Shown: piece by piece, positions 1 to 15,026 of the stretch
Layout: each line of letters begins with the position of its first letter
Position numbering within the stretch: position 1 is the first letter of the stretch
From: Hydra vulgaris
Lineage: Eukaryota; Cnidaria; Hydrozoa; Anthoathecata; Hydridae
Reading direction: 5' to 3'
Assembly (NCBI RefSeq): GCF_038396675.1
Contig: NC_088922.1
Location: 6,342,501 to 6,406,500, forward strand
Length of the DNA: 64,000 nucleotides
Translations under genes and position numbers: made by a program
The notes under the pieces: generated by a model
The model's input: the letters and a program-made list of their open reading frames with translations, nothing else
Databases searched by the model: none
Told to the model about the DNA's origin: nothing

Positions 1-13
1 TACAAAATAATAA

Positions 14-349
14 ATTTCCACAAAAAAGTCACTTTCTAAACTGCTTAAATCTCATGTTGTCTATAAATTTTCTTGTGCTGGCTATAATGCCAGTTATATT
101 GGAGAAACCTTCAGACACTTGACAACTAGAATAAATGAGCACCTTAAAATTGATCAACAATCTCATATATTTAAACACTTAAATTTATCTCTTAATTGCA
201 AAAATTTGGCTAACAGTGATTCTTTTGAGATTTTGAATAATGCCCCAACCAAACACAAATTAAAGATAAAAGAAGCCCTCCACTTTAAATAGGAAAGTCC
301 CTCACTTATTAAACAAACTTTACATTATGCTGTAGACTTATCTATTTAA
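14..349 (+). mobile_element. Penelope-like retroelement, GIY-YIG endonuclease end (fragment)
   Basis: One frame beginning at base 14 reads as the C-terminal endonuclease of a Penelope-like element. A HVVYKFSC segment is followed by SYIGET, then by RINEHL and a conserved IKEALH tail. The GIY-YIG nuclease of these elements nicks target DNA to prime reverse transcription. A TAG at 290-292 interrupts the frame where relatives usually have tryptophan, and the frame ends with TAA at 347-349. The reverse transcriptase part would lie to the left of the window. This is a dead 3' fragment, of a different subfamily from the element at 12.7-15.2 kb. Confidence 0.75.
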
Positions 350-601
350 TTTTACTGTCAGTTTGTTATTTATTTATTTTTTTGACAGTAGGTTATTTTG
401 ATTGGTTATTTACCGAGTTATTTTGTAATAAATATATTGGTTAATTATGTATAATTTTTTGTCCGTTAATATTTCTCTGTAAAGACTTCTATTTTTGAAT
501 ATTTTTTTCAGAGTTTTTTATTATTGTAAAATAATCTTTTGAAAATGTAAATAAACTTTACAAAACATGTCAAGAATAAAACATTGCATTAATTTTAAAA
601 A

Positions 602-605
<4 letters not shown>

Positions 606-682
<77 letters not shown>
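606..682. repeat. (TA)n microsatellite
   Basis: Nearly pure TA dinucleotide run in the 350-780 spacer, which otherwise holds only AT-rich sequence. It lies a few hundred bases after the endonuclease frame of the Penelope-like fragment. Confidence 0.95.
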
Positions 683-685
<3 letters not shown>

Positions 686-780
686 AAAAAATATTGAAAT
701 GTTTAGCAAAATAGTTAACAGAGAATAGCTTCCAAATAGCAAATAAAAATAATTCAAACTAAAATAAGTAAAATACTGAC

Positions 781-1505
781 TTTGTCAACGACATGGTTGT
801 GCTTCAATACCAACTTTTGTATGCATAGTTGTGAACCGTTGTCGGATACATTTATCCAGATTTCATATGGGCAATCTATCTGGAATGTGCTATCAATAAG
901 AAAGAAATAAAAAATATATAATACAGTCATTTATGACATAATCTTTTTATGACATAAAAAGTTTAAAAACGAAAGTTTAAAGTTTCACTAGTCTACTTAA
1001 TATAAACATATTCATTTTGAAACGATGAGGATTTTTCAAATAATTAAACTTTTTTATATAATAAATTTTTAAACCCTTTGATTTATTTAAATTATTAAAA
1101 TAAATCAGAAAAAAAATTAAATAAATAAGAGAATGAACTTATTTTTTCAAATTTAAGTTTCATTTTTGAGCCTGTCCACATTCTATTATATGATTGCTTT
1201 AACATATATAAGATAGTATTTATAATACTTGTACTTTAGATCTTTTTAAATAACATATACCTTTGATTTGGACGCTTTCCTTTTGATCGACTTTTAAAAT
1301 TTTTCCCTCCATGTTAGCAAGCATAATGCATGCTATAAAACAACAAATCGTCGTTTAAGGTTCGCTTAATGCCTTTTTTTCTTGCAGATGCAATGGATCT
1401 ACTTTCTCGTTTATATAAAGAAACGCTAAATTCTATTTCATAGTTCTTAATGGCTGCTTCTAATTCTTTTAAAGAATTCAACCTGTCACCAACATTTAAA
1501 GCCAT
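781..1505 (-). pseudogene. FAR1/MULE-type zinc-finger gene, two exons with in-frame stop
   Basis: Exon 1 (1505-1261) starts at an ATG and encodes a FAR1-like DNA-binding half-domain of the kind found in ZSWIM3-like, MULE-derived proteins: GDRLNSLKELEAAI, then SVSLYKRESRSI, HYAC, HGGKNFKSRSKGKRPNQ. It ends in a GTATATG donor. Exon 2 starts at 889 after an AG acceptor and ends near 781. It continues in phase with the zinc-ligand pattern FQIDCPYEIW to LKHNHVVDK. A TAA lies in frame directly after HYAC, so the reading is broken unless it is an assembly error or is recoded. No further exons are visible; the sequence below 350 is a retroelement. A relic of a domesticated MULE transposase is the best reading. 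The domain call is from pattern memory, and the donor of exon 2 is uncertain (780 or 776). Confidence 0.5.
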
Positions 1506-2641
1506 TGTTAACGGGTATCTTTGATTATTCAGGAATTTATAAAGATTAAATTTAATAAAATGTCCCTCTGCGTCCGAAAGTTTGGACGTATCTCTAACTT
1601 TTTTTATTAAAGATACGTCTAGACGTACCCGTAGGCATATTTTGAAACCCTATACAGGCTCAGAATAGGCAGAAAAATGAGCAATCTGATTCGCTGATTT
1701 TGAAAGAGAGGCAAGTGCGATTTTGTTGAAAAATATAATGAAAATCAAAACAAACAGATTTTTGAAATAAATTTCAAAGTATGATATACCAAGTTTATCA
1801 ATACAAGTCATGTGTTACTATCAACACAGGATATTTATTTTATTTTAGTACTCTTCAGAGTATTTAAAATGTATCAAAATCTATTTGTACAAGAGAATTT
1901 TCACTCGTAAAAATTTCAATAAAGTTTATCTTGGTGATAAAGATTTTATCTATTGTTAATTTTAAGAAACGAAAAAAAAAATGTGTTAAAGAAAATTTGA
2001 AAAAATCTACAAATGTGTTTCTCCTAAAATATGCTCTTGGCCTTAAAGCATTCTCAAATACATAGTTAAAATATATAAGTATGTTGTACGAGACTAATAG
2101 TGAAGCACTTTTGCATACAAAGTGTATATGCAGTTTTTCGTGACTACTGGTGAAGAACTTTATTTATAAACTGATTTACATGTTTATTATAAAGGGTTAA
2201 AAATTAGAGTTTTTTAAAAAAGAAAATTTGTACTAATTGCAAAACTAGCTTACATGTTCCATGTCAATATATGAGCTCTGAAGAGATTTTGCTTTCATGC
2301 TTTGTTTCAACCATAGTTTGGAGGAGGCTGATATATTTTTTTATTACGTAACTTTAATAAGAAGAAGCAAGTTTTCAAAAAAATTATTAATATTACATCA
2401 AAATAAAACATAACGCATCTCTGTTTTATATTAATAAACAAGAGATATTCACCGAAATTTAAAAAAAGAACACTTGTTTTTAATGGTTATATTAAAAATT
2501 ACATAATAAAACTATAATTAAAATTTGTAAATATGGAGTACATTTTATTTAAGATTTTTTTTCTAATTTTTTTAGAGCGGACATATTTTCTTTCTCTTCT
2601 GGAGTATATAATGTAAAATAAATTATTAGCATTATAAATAT

Positions 2642-2936
2642 GCTAGCTGGAGTTACCCGGCGTTGCCCGGGCCAATATTTAAACTGGCTTACCTGATATC
2701 TGTACACAAAAATGGGCCCAAAAGATGGTCCCCTCTGACCCCAGGGTCAGGAGGGCCCATTTTTGGGCCCCCCTGACCCCGGGGATCGGGGTACGGGGTC
2801 AAAACCCAGCTAAGAACCTTCTCCCCCTCGAGGACTACCCCCATGCCAAATTTCATCGAGATCGGTCCGGCGGTTTGGATTTCTATAGAGAACAAACAAA
2901 CACACACACATTGCCCTTTATATATATTAAGATTAT
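2642..2936. repeat. GC-rich interspersed repeat, copy 1
   Basis: Begins ctagctggagttacccggcg and ends with aacaaacaaacacacacaca, then attgccctttatatatatt and a TTAAGA-type tail. It is strikingly GC-rich against the surrounding DNA. The head and tail match the copy at 4669-4932 almost exactly, while the middle differs and contains palindromic gggcc-rich segments. The class is unrecognised; the simple-repeat tail suggests retroposition. Short ORFs in it read on both strands only because of its composition. Confidence 0.8.
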
Positions 2937-3354
2937 TAGTGCTGAACTTTTTTTTTCTTCATACCCTTTGGTACTTATTAGCCTCACTAGTGGTACTATT
3001 TGAACCTTCTTGTGGGTAATTAGTACCACCTTGTTTATTTTTAGTTCTTATTAGTGTGCTCTTTATTTTAATATTTACATCTTGAAATCATGATTGTTTG
3101 TTTTAGTTTCATCAATGCTTGTTTCTATCTAAAAATAAACTTTTTCCTACATTTAGTTTTATTTTTATTAATTTTTTTCCCTAGGGGGAACTATTTAGCC
3201 CTCTTTCCCCTACTTAATGGACTTCAAGGAGAAACATAAATTATATTTAATTAAAAATGAAATACATTCTAATTTAAATAAAATATATCAAACTACACTA
3301 TGTTTAATTTAAATTAAAAAATTGACGAGAAAACGTTTTTTTAAATATCATAAC

Positions 3355-3490
3355 CATGGCTGTGGAGTCGTAGTCGTGGAGTCGGAGTCTTGACATTTTT
3401 TACGAAATCGGAGTCGTAGTTGCTAAACAAAATCGCAACTCCGACTCGGAGTCGCAATTTTGTTTAGCGACAACGACTCCGACTCCGTTA
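3355..3490. repeat. gactcc-type inverted low-complexity repeat
   Basis: A run built from ggagtcg/gtagtcg units is followed, after a short spacer, by its inverse (cgactcc units), so the region can fold back on itself. Words such as gctaaacaaaatcgcaactc and its complement flank the centre near 3430-3475. No coding signal is credible here. Confidence 0.6.
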
Positions 3491-3927
3491 CAACAACTAT
3501 ATTTGGCACAAAAAAAAAAAGCTATAACTTTACCAAAGTGCCCTTTACTCAAGTAAAGCAATTAAAATACTATTCCAATCATCCTTTTACTGTTTCATTT
3601 AAAACAACACATGCAGACGGCTTCACCTCAGTTTTTGCAGGTGCCCAATCATTAAGAAAAAAGAAATCTACAGCATATCCCATAACTGCACCAAAACTGT
3701 CAATTCAGACCAAAAAAAAGCCACTTACTTTCAAAAGAAAAGAATGAAGATATTAAAAAAATGATGCCCTACATGCCTGAGATTGATAGAAATTATATGG
3801 CAACTCTTTGTGTTTAGTAATTCATGTGCATCTCCCATGTACTTTTCTTAATTATTTTTATGTCTTAATATAATTGTTTCATGAAAAAAAAATGTTTTAC
3901 TTGAACACAACCAAATAATGTCTAAAA

Positions 3928-4390
3928 CAGGGGTGGATCCAGGTCATTGTTCTAGGGGGGGGAGGGGGTTATATGACCAAAAAAATGATTTTTTCAGCTA
4001 AAACCACTGTTTCATTTGATCATTTTTCTAACTAAGTTCAATAATTCTTTCCGGCAAAGAAAAACAGATAGGTGTAATTAGTGTAAATTTTTTAAAATCA
4101 AAAGTGCTGAAGGTACTTTAAATGATTGTGAACGGGCTCAGCATATAAGTCACATTGAACAAAAATAAGATGCACGCGAAGAGCGTAAAAAATGCTTATA
4201 AATTAGTTTACTAATAAATATATTAAATGTGTATATAACTAACTTTTTTTTGCCAAAAATTCAAATGTTGCAAAATAATATTTTGTATTTTTATTTTTTT
4301 TTTAATTTCTATCAATAATATTTTGAAGATTGATAATTCTTAAGATGGAGGGGGGGGGGGGAGAGACTCCCATCTTTGTATCCGTCCTTG
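3928..4390. mobile_element. hAT-like MITE (probable)
   Basis: The left end caggggtggatccagg and the right end, read on the other strand, caaggacggatacaaa, are similar terminal inverted repeats of the hAT type. G-rich tracts are internal to each end. The flanking octamers gtctaaaa and gtaagaaa match at only 5 of 8 positions, so a target duplication is at best eroded. There is no coding capacity. Confidence 0.45.
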
Positions 4391-4491
4391 GTAAGAAATA
4401 CATTCAAAACATTCACCGAATAAGACATTTTTGCATGTTTGGACAAACTATAATTAAAAAAACCCAAAGAAAACCAAAAAAAAAAAAAAAT

Positions 4492-4613
4492 CATTTTTGA
4501 CTTTTGAGATTACTGACAAACTTTACAAAATACAAAAATTGTATAATGTTATATGTCAGTTATACAATTTTTGTATTTTGTAAAGTTTGTCAGTAATCTC
4601 AAAAGTCAAAAAT
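4492..4613. repeat. Long near-perfect hairpin (foldback MITE)
   Basis: Two arms of about 52 bases are almost perfect complements around a short loop (atgttatatgtcag region). The left arm includes gagattactgacaaacttta; the right arm carries its complement. Likely a foldback MITE or the product of inverted duplication. Confidence 0.85.
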
Positions 4614-4668
4614 CATTTTTTTAAACACTAAATACACAATAATTTTCTAAAAATGGTTTATAAGGGTA

Positions 4669-4932
4669 CTAGCTGGAGTTACCCGGCGTTGCCCGGGCCA
4701 ATATTTAAACTGGCTTACCTGATATCTGTACACAAAAATGACCCCGGTCTGTACACAAAACCCCCCCTGACCCGGGGGTCGGGGTACGGGGTCAAAACCC
4801 AGCTAAGAACCTTCTCCCCTCGAGGACTACCCCCATGCCAAATTTCATCGAGATTGGTCCGGCGGTTCGGATTTCTATAGAGAACAAACAAACAAACACA
4901 CACACACATTGCCCTTTATATATATTAAGATT
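4669..4932. repeat. GC-rich interspersed repeat, copy 2
   Basis: Same head and tail as the repeat at 2642-2936 and same orientation, with a shorter central part. The end is ttaagattaagattaagat, a TTAAGA microsatellite tail, consistent with a 3' simple-repeat tail of a non-LTR or SINE-like element. Confidence 0.8.
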
Positions 4933-5428
4933 AAGATTAAGATAAAATTTATCAAAGTTTGCTGCTTTATTTAATATTATTTACCATCAGTTGCTATTAA
5001 AGGATACACATTTTATATTAATTATAGAATACAATAACGACTATTTTATTCAGGTTAAAAGCTATATATCAACAAACATGTATTGAGTTTTGAAATTGAA
5101 ATAAACAACAATGTGAACTTGCATGTTTGCAATCTTTCTTGTTTCTACCTTTTAACACTTAGTTTTTTATAAAGGTGTGGTAAGTTGAGAGTTATTGCTT
5201 TTGGTAATCAGTTTACTATATCAAAACACACTTGTGGACATCAGGTTATAGATTTTTTCTAATAGCTTATTATGCTACAATGCTTTGTGATCTTTTATTG
5301 CTATACATTACCAAAGGATATCTAAATTTGCTCTTGCTTACAATTGCTTTTAATTTAAGAGTGTTGCAAATCATCTGGGCTAGCTACAACAACCAATAAG
5401 CAATACTCTCAAATTTTTTTAGTGTTTT

Positions 5429-5504
5429 ATATAATTTATATATGAGAGTAATAAGTGTAAAGTTCTATATAATTTATATATGAGAGTAATAAGTGTAAAG
5501 TTCT
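5429..5504. repeat. 38-bp tandem duplication
   Basis: The unit containing tatatgagagtaataagtgt and aaagttct occurs twice in direct tandem. It is the only structure seen in the 4933-5925 spacer. Confidence 0.85.
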
Positions 5505-6069
5505 AAAAAGAAATTAGGCTATTTTTTCAAAATACTTTTCTTGCTAAATGATTGGATAAATGAGAACTTAATTTGAAAAAAATTATACCAAGTTAATAAT
5601 AGTCTATTGATATTAATATTGATTATAAAAAATCTATCGCATGAGAATCACAGCATAGTCAAGTTTCACCATCTGGTTTATAGTTTGTTACAATGGTTGT
5701 CTTTTTTATATCTTAGAATTAGAAAAACAAACTAATTTTTTTTAATCTTTATTTTTAAGAAAAAATTCTGAAAATCACGGATGTTTTGAGTTGTGAGGGT
5801 TTGTATAAGTATTTGTACTATATTGCACAAAATTGGATAGAAAAATCATAATTTTTTTTGCTATTGTTATTTGGTTTTTTATGAAATTACTCAAATTCAC
5901 TTTTATTATTTAATACGTTTTTTGACATTTGTTTTGATTTCAACATACGCGCAAAAGCCTCTCTGTCAAAATCAGCGAATCAGATTGCTCATATTTCTGC
6001 CTATTCTGAGTCTGTATAGGGTTTCAAAATATGCTACCCATAGCCACTGCGATATAATATATATATATA

Positions 6070-6180
6070 TAGGGCTGCCATTGTCCTGATCTTTTCGCTG
6101 GAGAACGCGATAAAAGTTTTAATTTTAATTAGTTTAGCGCTGGGCTCTCCTCCGTAAAAATCAGGACTATGGTAGCCCTA
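6070..6180. mobile_element. Short TIR MITE, 111 bp
   Basis: The terminal inverted repeats tagggctgccattgtcctga (left) and, on the other strand, tagggctaccatagtcctga (right) differ at two positions. The element sits between TA runs, so a TA target duplication is possible but cannot be distinguished from the microsatellite. No coding capacity. Confidence 0.7.
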
Positions 6181-6479
<299 letters not shown>

Positions 6480-6612
6480 TCCTTATGTGTGTACATATGA
6501 CATATGATATGTGTGGAATCATTATTCAGCATATAATAGAATTAATGTATGACATCAATCAATGTCGTTAATTCAAAGTTATGGTAATCTGATTGTATTG
6601 TATATATAATAA

Positions 6613-8395
<1,783 letters not shown>

Positions 8396-8502
8396 CCAAG
8401 CCAGTTACAGCAAAAAATGTGAACTAATTGGTGATAAACAACTAACAGTATATATAATAATAATTAGAGATTTAAGTGCCATAGTTTGACAACAATCATG
8501 GA

Positions 8503-8569
8503 AAGGATGAAGTGATTCAGAAGCACTAATAAACATTTGTTTATTTGTGCTTCTGAATCACTTCATCCT
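8503..8569. repeat. Perfect 23-bp-arm hairpin
   Basis: Arms aggatgaagtgattcagaag (plus cac) and the complement flank a loop of about 20 bases. Otherwise 8395-9118 shows nothing supportable. Confidence 0.85.
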
Positions 8570-9110
8570 TGTTTGAATTTGTTTAGGTTAAGTTTTTTTT
8601 TAAATGTTTCTAATGATGATGAATTACATATTCATTTTAGTTGGATTGTTTTAAGTCCGTGGTATAGATGTGTAGAAAGATTTTGTGCCAAGCAATGTTC
8701 TTGCTTGACAATGTGCAAGTTGGCAAGTGTCTGACAATCTTGGTTTGGGGAGGTTTGATTTTTGAAGTTAGAATTTTTTAGAAACTGAACAAATATGCAA
8801 GAAATTTAGTTGTAATTTTGTTAAGTTATTACAGAAGCATATTTTCTGGTTGTCAATGAAAAGGAAAGTGACAAACAATACGAGCTTATTTTGAATTTGG
8901 TGGAGTTTGTCAAGTTTTTTGAGAAGTTTCATATAGAAGACTGTTAAGACAATAATTAAGCCTTATTAAGGAGTTTACATTTCCACAGGCAATTATTTTT
9001 GCAGCACCTATAATATTTACTAAGTGATTTTCTTCAAATTTATTTTTGCTTTGTTCTTTTAAGAACATTGAACACTCTATTTTGTAGAATACATTTTAAA
9101 ATCATTTGTA

Positions 9111-9221
<111 letters not shown>

Positions 9222-10561
9222 TTACAGACAAAACTCCAATTTAAAATAATTAAATGCTTTGGAGTTTTTGTCTTTGTAAAGAGTTAAGATAATGTTTCAA
9301 AAAAAAATTGTTTTCCTGAATATTTTGACTGCACCAGGTAACTGTCTTTTAGAAATTCCTTACAGAGACTTTTGCAGATAAGCTAAAAAGTTCTGTTGCC
9401 AAGCCTCATCTGTTCTTAAACTAATAGGCTGACACAGATGTATACCTATGTTACATTATTTTCTACCTAGGATGCAGTAGTAGATGAATAAAATGCAGCA
9501 GTAGCAATAGAACATTTTCATGAGGTTTGAAATTCAAATATATTCTTCTTTAATCTCTATGCTCCTGGAAAATCCAGGATTAACCTGTTTCTCCATACAG
9601 AGGCTTGGAGAAACAGGGTTAACAAGTTTTGTAATTTGGAGTTACGTGCTGAGAGAGAATTTATGAGTTAAGGATTGAGAGGAAATCTCAAGTGGTTTCT
9701 TAGAGCCTTGATCAGGTAAATTTAATTTTAAAAAAAGAAATTTAATTTTATTTAGATTTATACCATTCTAGAGACTTCTTGGAGTTGTGAATTATAGCCA
9801 AATCAGGCTAAAATATTTGGGCATATCATTCTTGTTAATAAATGGCAAAAGGCATTTCTTTAAACATTCTTTTATATAAAAATTTTTTGTTAAAAATTTT
9901 ACAATGATGTGTGGTGTACTATTCAAACCACAAAAGCGTTTTTCTCAGTTAGAATATATTTAAATAGTGCTGGCATGGCAATTGTGGAAAGTCATTTTTG
10001 CAGTAGGTTTCTTAGTCTTCAATTATAACCAAGTTTTCTTGGTTTAAAAGTTTATATAGTTTTTTTGAATGACAAATTAATTTAATTTTTCCATCAATGG
10101 ATCGCTGCAGAGTTTTCTTTTTATGAAATGTTTAATGTTCTTGAGATCTATGTAATTTTTCTATCAAAGCTTGACTGCATTTAAATTTTCTCCTAAGATC
10201 TTTCTGCTACTGGCATGGATTTTAATTAGCAAATAAAAAGCAAATAATCAATTTTGATTTAAATTTATCTTTTTTCCACTCTCAGCTCTCTTTCAATAAA
10301 TAAAGTCTGCACTCGTATCACCACAAAATAAATCCAACTGAGGATCAGTGGCAATGAAGGTATATTAAAAAAAATCTCAAAATTTTTTTAAGTATAATAT
10401 TTATTTACTCATTTTAATCCAATAGCAATAATAAATACTTATTTCATTACAGTCAAACAACAACACATTAGCTTCCATGTGCAAAAAAATTTGATAAGTA
10501 GTATGTGAATAATTAATAGTTGAGGGAATTTCTGAATCTGAATTGCCCCTGAAAGAAAAAT

Positions 10562-10799
<238 letters not shown>

Positions 10800-10880
10800 T
10801 AATATTATTTTAATTTTTATTTATACTGGTTCTTCATAATTTTCTGTCATGCAGATAATTTTGTGTTTAATTTTTATTTG

Positions 10881-10892
10881 TAAATATTTTAG
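10881..10892 (+). promoter_or_regulatory. Possible splice/trans-splice acceptor of CRCP
   Basis: taaatattttag ends 13 bases before the chosen ATG. Hydra mRNAs are known to receive spliced leaders, and sites like this one precede all four host genes whose 5' end is visible. It could equally be a cis 5'UTR intron end. Confidence 0.4.
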
Positions 10893-10905
10893 TTTTGATT
10901 TAACC

Positions 10906-11265
10906 ATGGAAATAGTAAGTGAAAACTGTGCATATCTTAGTAATATGGAAGTTTTTCAACTTCTTGATAAAGAAAAACTAGTTGAACACAAACATTCTAA
11001 CACTGCAACTGTTGCTTATCAAACTCTCAAGTATTTAGAGAAAACACCTTGCAAAGCGCAAAATAATGATCAAGTAACAAATTTTTTGAATGCAATTCAG
11101 CATTATAATTTTACAAAAGCTGAAAAACTTCAGTTGGTTAATTTAAGACCAACTTCGATAATAGAAATGCAGCTTATTATTGAAGAGCTGGATGAACGTC
11201 TAAAAACTGAAGAAGAACTTGAAAATCTTATTCATATAATAAACCGTTTTTTTCCAGAATCTTAA
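10906..11265 (+). CDS. CRCP: DNA-directed RNA polymerase III subunit RPC9 (CRCP homologue)
   Basis: A single uninterrupted frame of 119 codons encodes the Rpb4-like subunit of RNA polymerase III. In yeast and mammals RPC9 pairs with RPC8 (the C17/C25 stalk), which helps initiation at tRNA and 5S genes; the vertebrate protein is also called CGRP receptor component. Recognised features are LSNMEVFQLL (residues 11-20), QTLKYLEKTPC (39-49), KAEKLQLVNLRP (71-82) and IIEELDERL (91-99), the HRDC-like helical core. Vertebrate CRCP is about 148 residues; the shorter length reflects a missing lysine-rich linker after VFQLL. The start at 10906 is chosen because it sits in a good context (aaccATGg) and matches the family N-terminus; the in-frame ATG at 10849 would add an unlikely hydrophobic leader. 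A T-rich AG (10891-10892) lies 13 bases upstream of the ATG and could be a 5'UTR or trans-splice acceptor. It is intronless here, between TA arrays. Confidence 0.9.
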   Translation: MEIVSENCAYLSNMEVFQLLDKEKLVEHKHSNTATVAYQTLKYLEKTPCKAQNNDQVTNFLNAIQHYNFTKAEKLQLVNLRPTSIIEMQLIIEELDERLKTEEELENLIHIINRFFPES

Positions 11266-11297
11266 TGCAAAGAAATATTAAGATGTGATACAGTATG

Positions 11298-11299
<2 letters not shown>

Positions 11300-11374
<75 letters not shown>
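11300..11374. repeat. (TA)n microsatellite
   Basis: Begins 35 bases after the CRCP stop codon. It is followed by a short direct repeat (aattgttatcatagtgat at about 11378 and 11413). Confidence 0.95.
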
Positions 11375-11376
<2 letters not shown>

Positions 11377-11517
11377 CAAATTGTTATCATAGTGATCTCC
11401 AAAATACAATTCAATTGTTATCATAGTGATGTGAATTTGTATGATATGGTTTAGATTTAAGAAAAATATTTAATTTAGAAATTGCTGTTCATTTTTTTCT
11501 CATGTTTAAACAAATTA

Positions 11518-11707
<190 letters not shown>

Positions 11708-11938
11708 CATTTCTCATATTCATTATATTTATTTCACTTATTTTTATGTATATATTCATGATTTTTTTGTGTTTTTCTTAGTTTAATTATTTTACTTGGT
11801 AATAACTTTTTTATTTATCACTGCTCCCATTTTTGTATTTTGCGTGTAAATTTAATATTGTGATTTTATTATGTCTTAATTAAATCGTGTTTGATGTTTG
11901 TGCATTTTTCTTATAACTGATGTTTTTATTTTTGTACC

Positions 11939-12723
<785 letters not shown>

Positions 12724-12726
12724 ATG

Positions 12727-12965
12727 TATTAAAATATTTAAATGAAAAAGTACGACTTTTCATGCCATTTGGCAATCATTCAGCCATAGATTATTTTTCT
12801 TAAGTATATGGCTGAATGATTGCCGAATAGCATGAAACTTAAATTTTCATAAAAAAGTGGTGTTTTTTTCATTTAAATATTTAATATATTTTGATCTATT
12901 TTATATATATTGATCACTTTTAAACCGACAAAGAGCACTATTAAATCCAACAGAATACAGCACAT
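12727..12965. repeat. Left pseudo-LTR with inverted partner
   Basis: 12800-12960 matches 15027-15175 in direct orientation. 12740-12790 is an inverted copy of the same tip (catttggcaatcattcagcc), forming a hairpin at the element edge. Confidence 0.75.
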
Positions 12966-15026
12966 CTCTATAAGTATATTTTCTCCTACTGTTGAGCACT
13001 CTTCTCAAGTTACTTACAAATGTAGAAAATAACCTTGAATAATTCAACTAAAAACATACCTATACCATCTAATAAAGAATACAAATTGCGATTACTAGAA
13101 AAAACCGAAATATTGATTAAAAGAATGAGATGGAAAGTTTTTTCTACATGAATAAACAACATAATGATGTGAGCAATACTAATGATAATGGTAATATTAA
13201 TGAAAGCTTTATATTTTATGACATTAACACACCGCATTGTCCTCATCAGATTAAAGATATGTATGCATTTGAAAACGATTTATTTGAAATAATTAAAAAT
13301 ATCCAGTTTAGGAAGATACAATGCAACTTCCAAAATAAATTTAAAAATAATGTTTCCTCTATTCAAAAATCGAAATATATCTACGCATATGCAGGTAAGA
13401 TGTCAAACTTATACAAGCTGCCTGAAGATGAATACAATAAATTGATGACAAACCCTATCACAACTAATTATAAAAAAACCAATCCAACAATAAAAGATCA
13501 GATTAATAAAGAAGGAAAAATTATATTAAAACATCACAATGTTTTCAACAAAATCCAAATAAACGGATCATCAAACTGTTTCATCACATTGAAAGATCAC
13601 AAACCTAATTTTTTAAATAATCCTATGGTTCGTCTCATAAACCCAGCAAAGAATGAAATAGGAAGAATTAGTAAACATATTTTATCTGATATAAACACCA
13701 AGCTAAGAAATATTTTATGCATCAACCAGTGGAGTAACACACAGTGGGTAATTAAATGGTTCCAGAATATCAAAGACAAACATTTTTATAAATTCCTCAT
13801 TTTTGACATTGTTGACTTTTATTCTTCTATACACGAGAAGCTTTTTATTGACTCTATTTGCTTTGCTGAACAGTATGTTACCATTGCTTACTAGCACAAA
13901 TCTTTGATTCATCACACACGTAAATCCTTATTATTTAACAATAACGAAGATGGATAAAAAAATCAGGCGATTTATTTGACATCACCATGGGAGTGTTTGA
14001 TGGTGCCGAGGTATGTAAGTTGGTTGGAATTTTTCTTCTTTTCCAAATTTCTCAGTTTTATATCAAGTTCGATTTTGGGCTGTATAGAGATGGTGGGTTG
14101 GCTGTGATTAAAAACGCTAGCAGTCCACAAATGGAAAAAGTTAAAAAACATATAACTCAGATATTGAAAAGTAACAGCCTTAATATTTCTGTTCAATGTA
14201 ACATAAAAATAGTGAATTATCTCGATGTTACATTAAATTTTAGTGACTGCAGCTTCAAACGTTACCATAAACCTGAAAGTTTGTTAAACTATATCCATGT
14301 CAGCTCTAATCACCCACCAAGTATTTTAAAGCAGCTGCCGCCCTCTATTGAACAAAGATTGTCAGTAAACTCCTCCAGCAAAATAATTTTCAAAAACTCT
14401 GCTCCTATTTACAAAGAAGCCCTTATAAAGTCTGGACATAGCAACAATATCCAATATCGTCCTAATTTAAATTCACACAAAACTAATCATGATACTAATA
14501 GACACTAATGAAACATCATATGGTTTAATCCCCCTTTCAGTAATAAGGTTATTACGTAATTAGGAATTTCTTGAATTTAATCGATTTACATTTTCCAGCA
14601 CATCACAAGCTACACAAGATTTTTAACAGAAACACCGTCAAAATAAGTTACAGCTGCATGCCAAATATCAGTACCATTATTAAGTTCCACAACCAACACA
14701 TTTTGCGCAATAAAAATACCGATAATATTAGAAAATGCGACTGTATAGATAGAGCTATGTGTCCTTTAGAAATCAATGCCTAACTAAAAATATTGTTTAT
14801 AAGGCTACTATAACACCACATAACGTCAATCATGCTAAGAAATCTTATATTTGTATTAGCGAAAACTCCTTCAAGATCAGCAAACCACATTAAATCATTT
14901 AACTTAGTCAGATATAAAAACAACACTAAACTTTCTAAGGAGATCTGGAAACTTAAGGAAGCAGGCATTAAATCGATATCACAACAGGCATCCTCAAAAA
15001 GGTGTAACCTTTTCGTAAATAATATA

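Larger units (their letters stand above)
1630..6040. repeat. Inverted repeat pair about 4.2 kb apart
   Basis: Bases 1630-1760 are a close reverse complement of 5925-6040. Shared words include catattttgaaaccctata and gagcaatctgattcgctgat. This looks like the terminal or subterminal inverted repeats of one non-autonomous DNA transposon, or of two copies in opposite orientation. No transposase is visible between them. Other repeats (2.64, 3.93, 4.49, 4.67 kb) lie inside. The rest of 1762-2640, 2937-3340 and 4933-5925 shows no gene. Confidence 0.6.

Noticed and set aside
3460-3747. 95-codon plus-strand ORF
   Set aside because: It begins inside a gactcc low-complexity inverted repeat, shows no recognisable domain and lies among transposon debris.
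13597-14196. Minus-strand ORFs opposite the Penelope-like element
   Set aside because: Shadows of the plus-strand reverse transcriptase frames.
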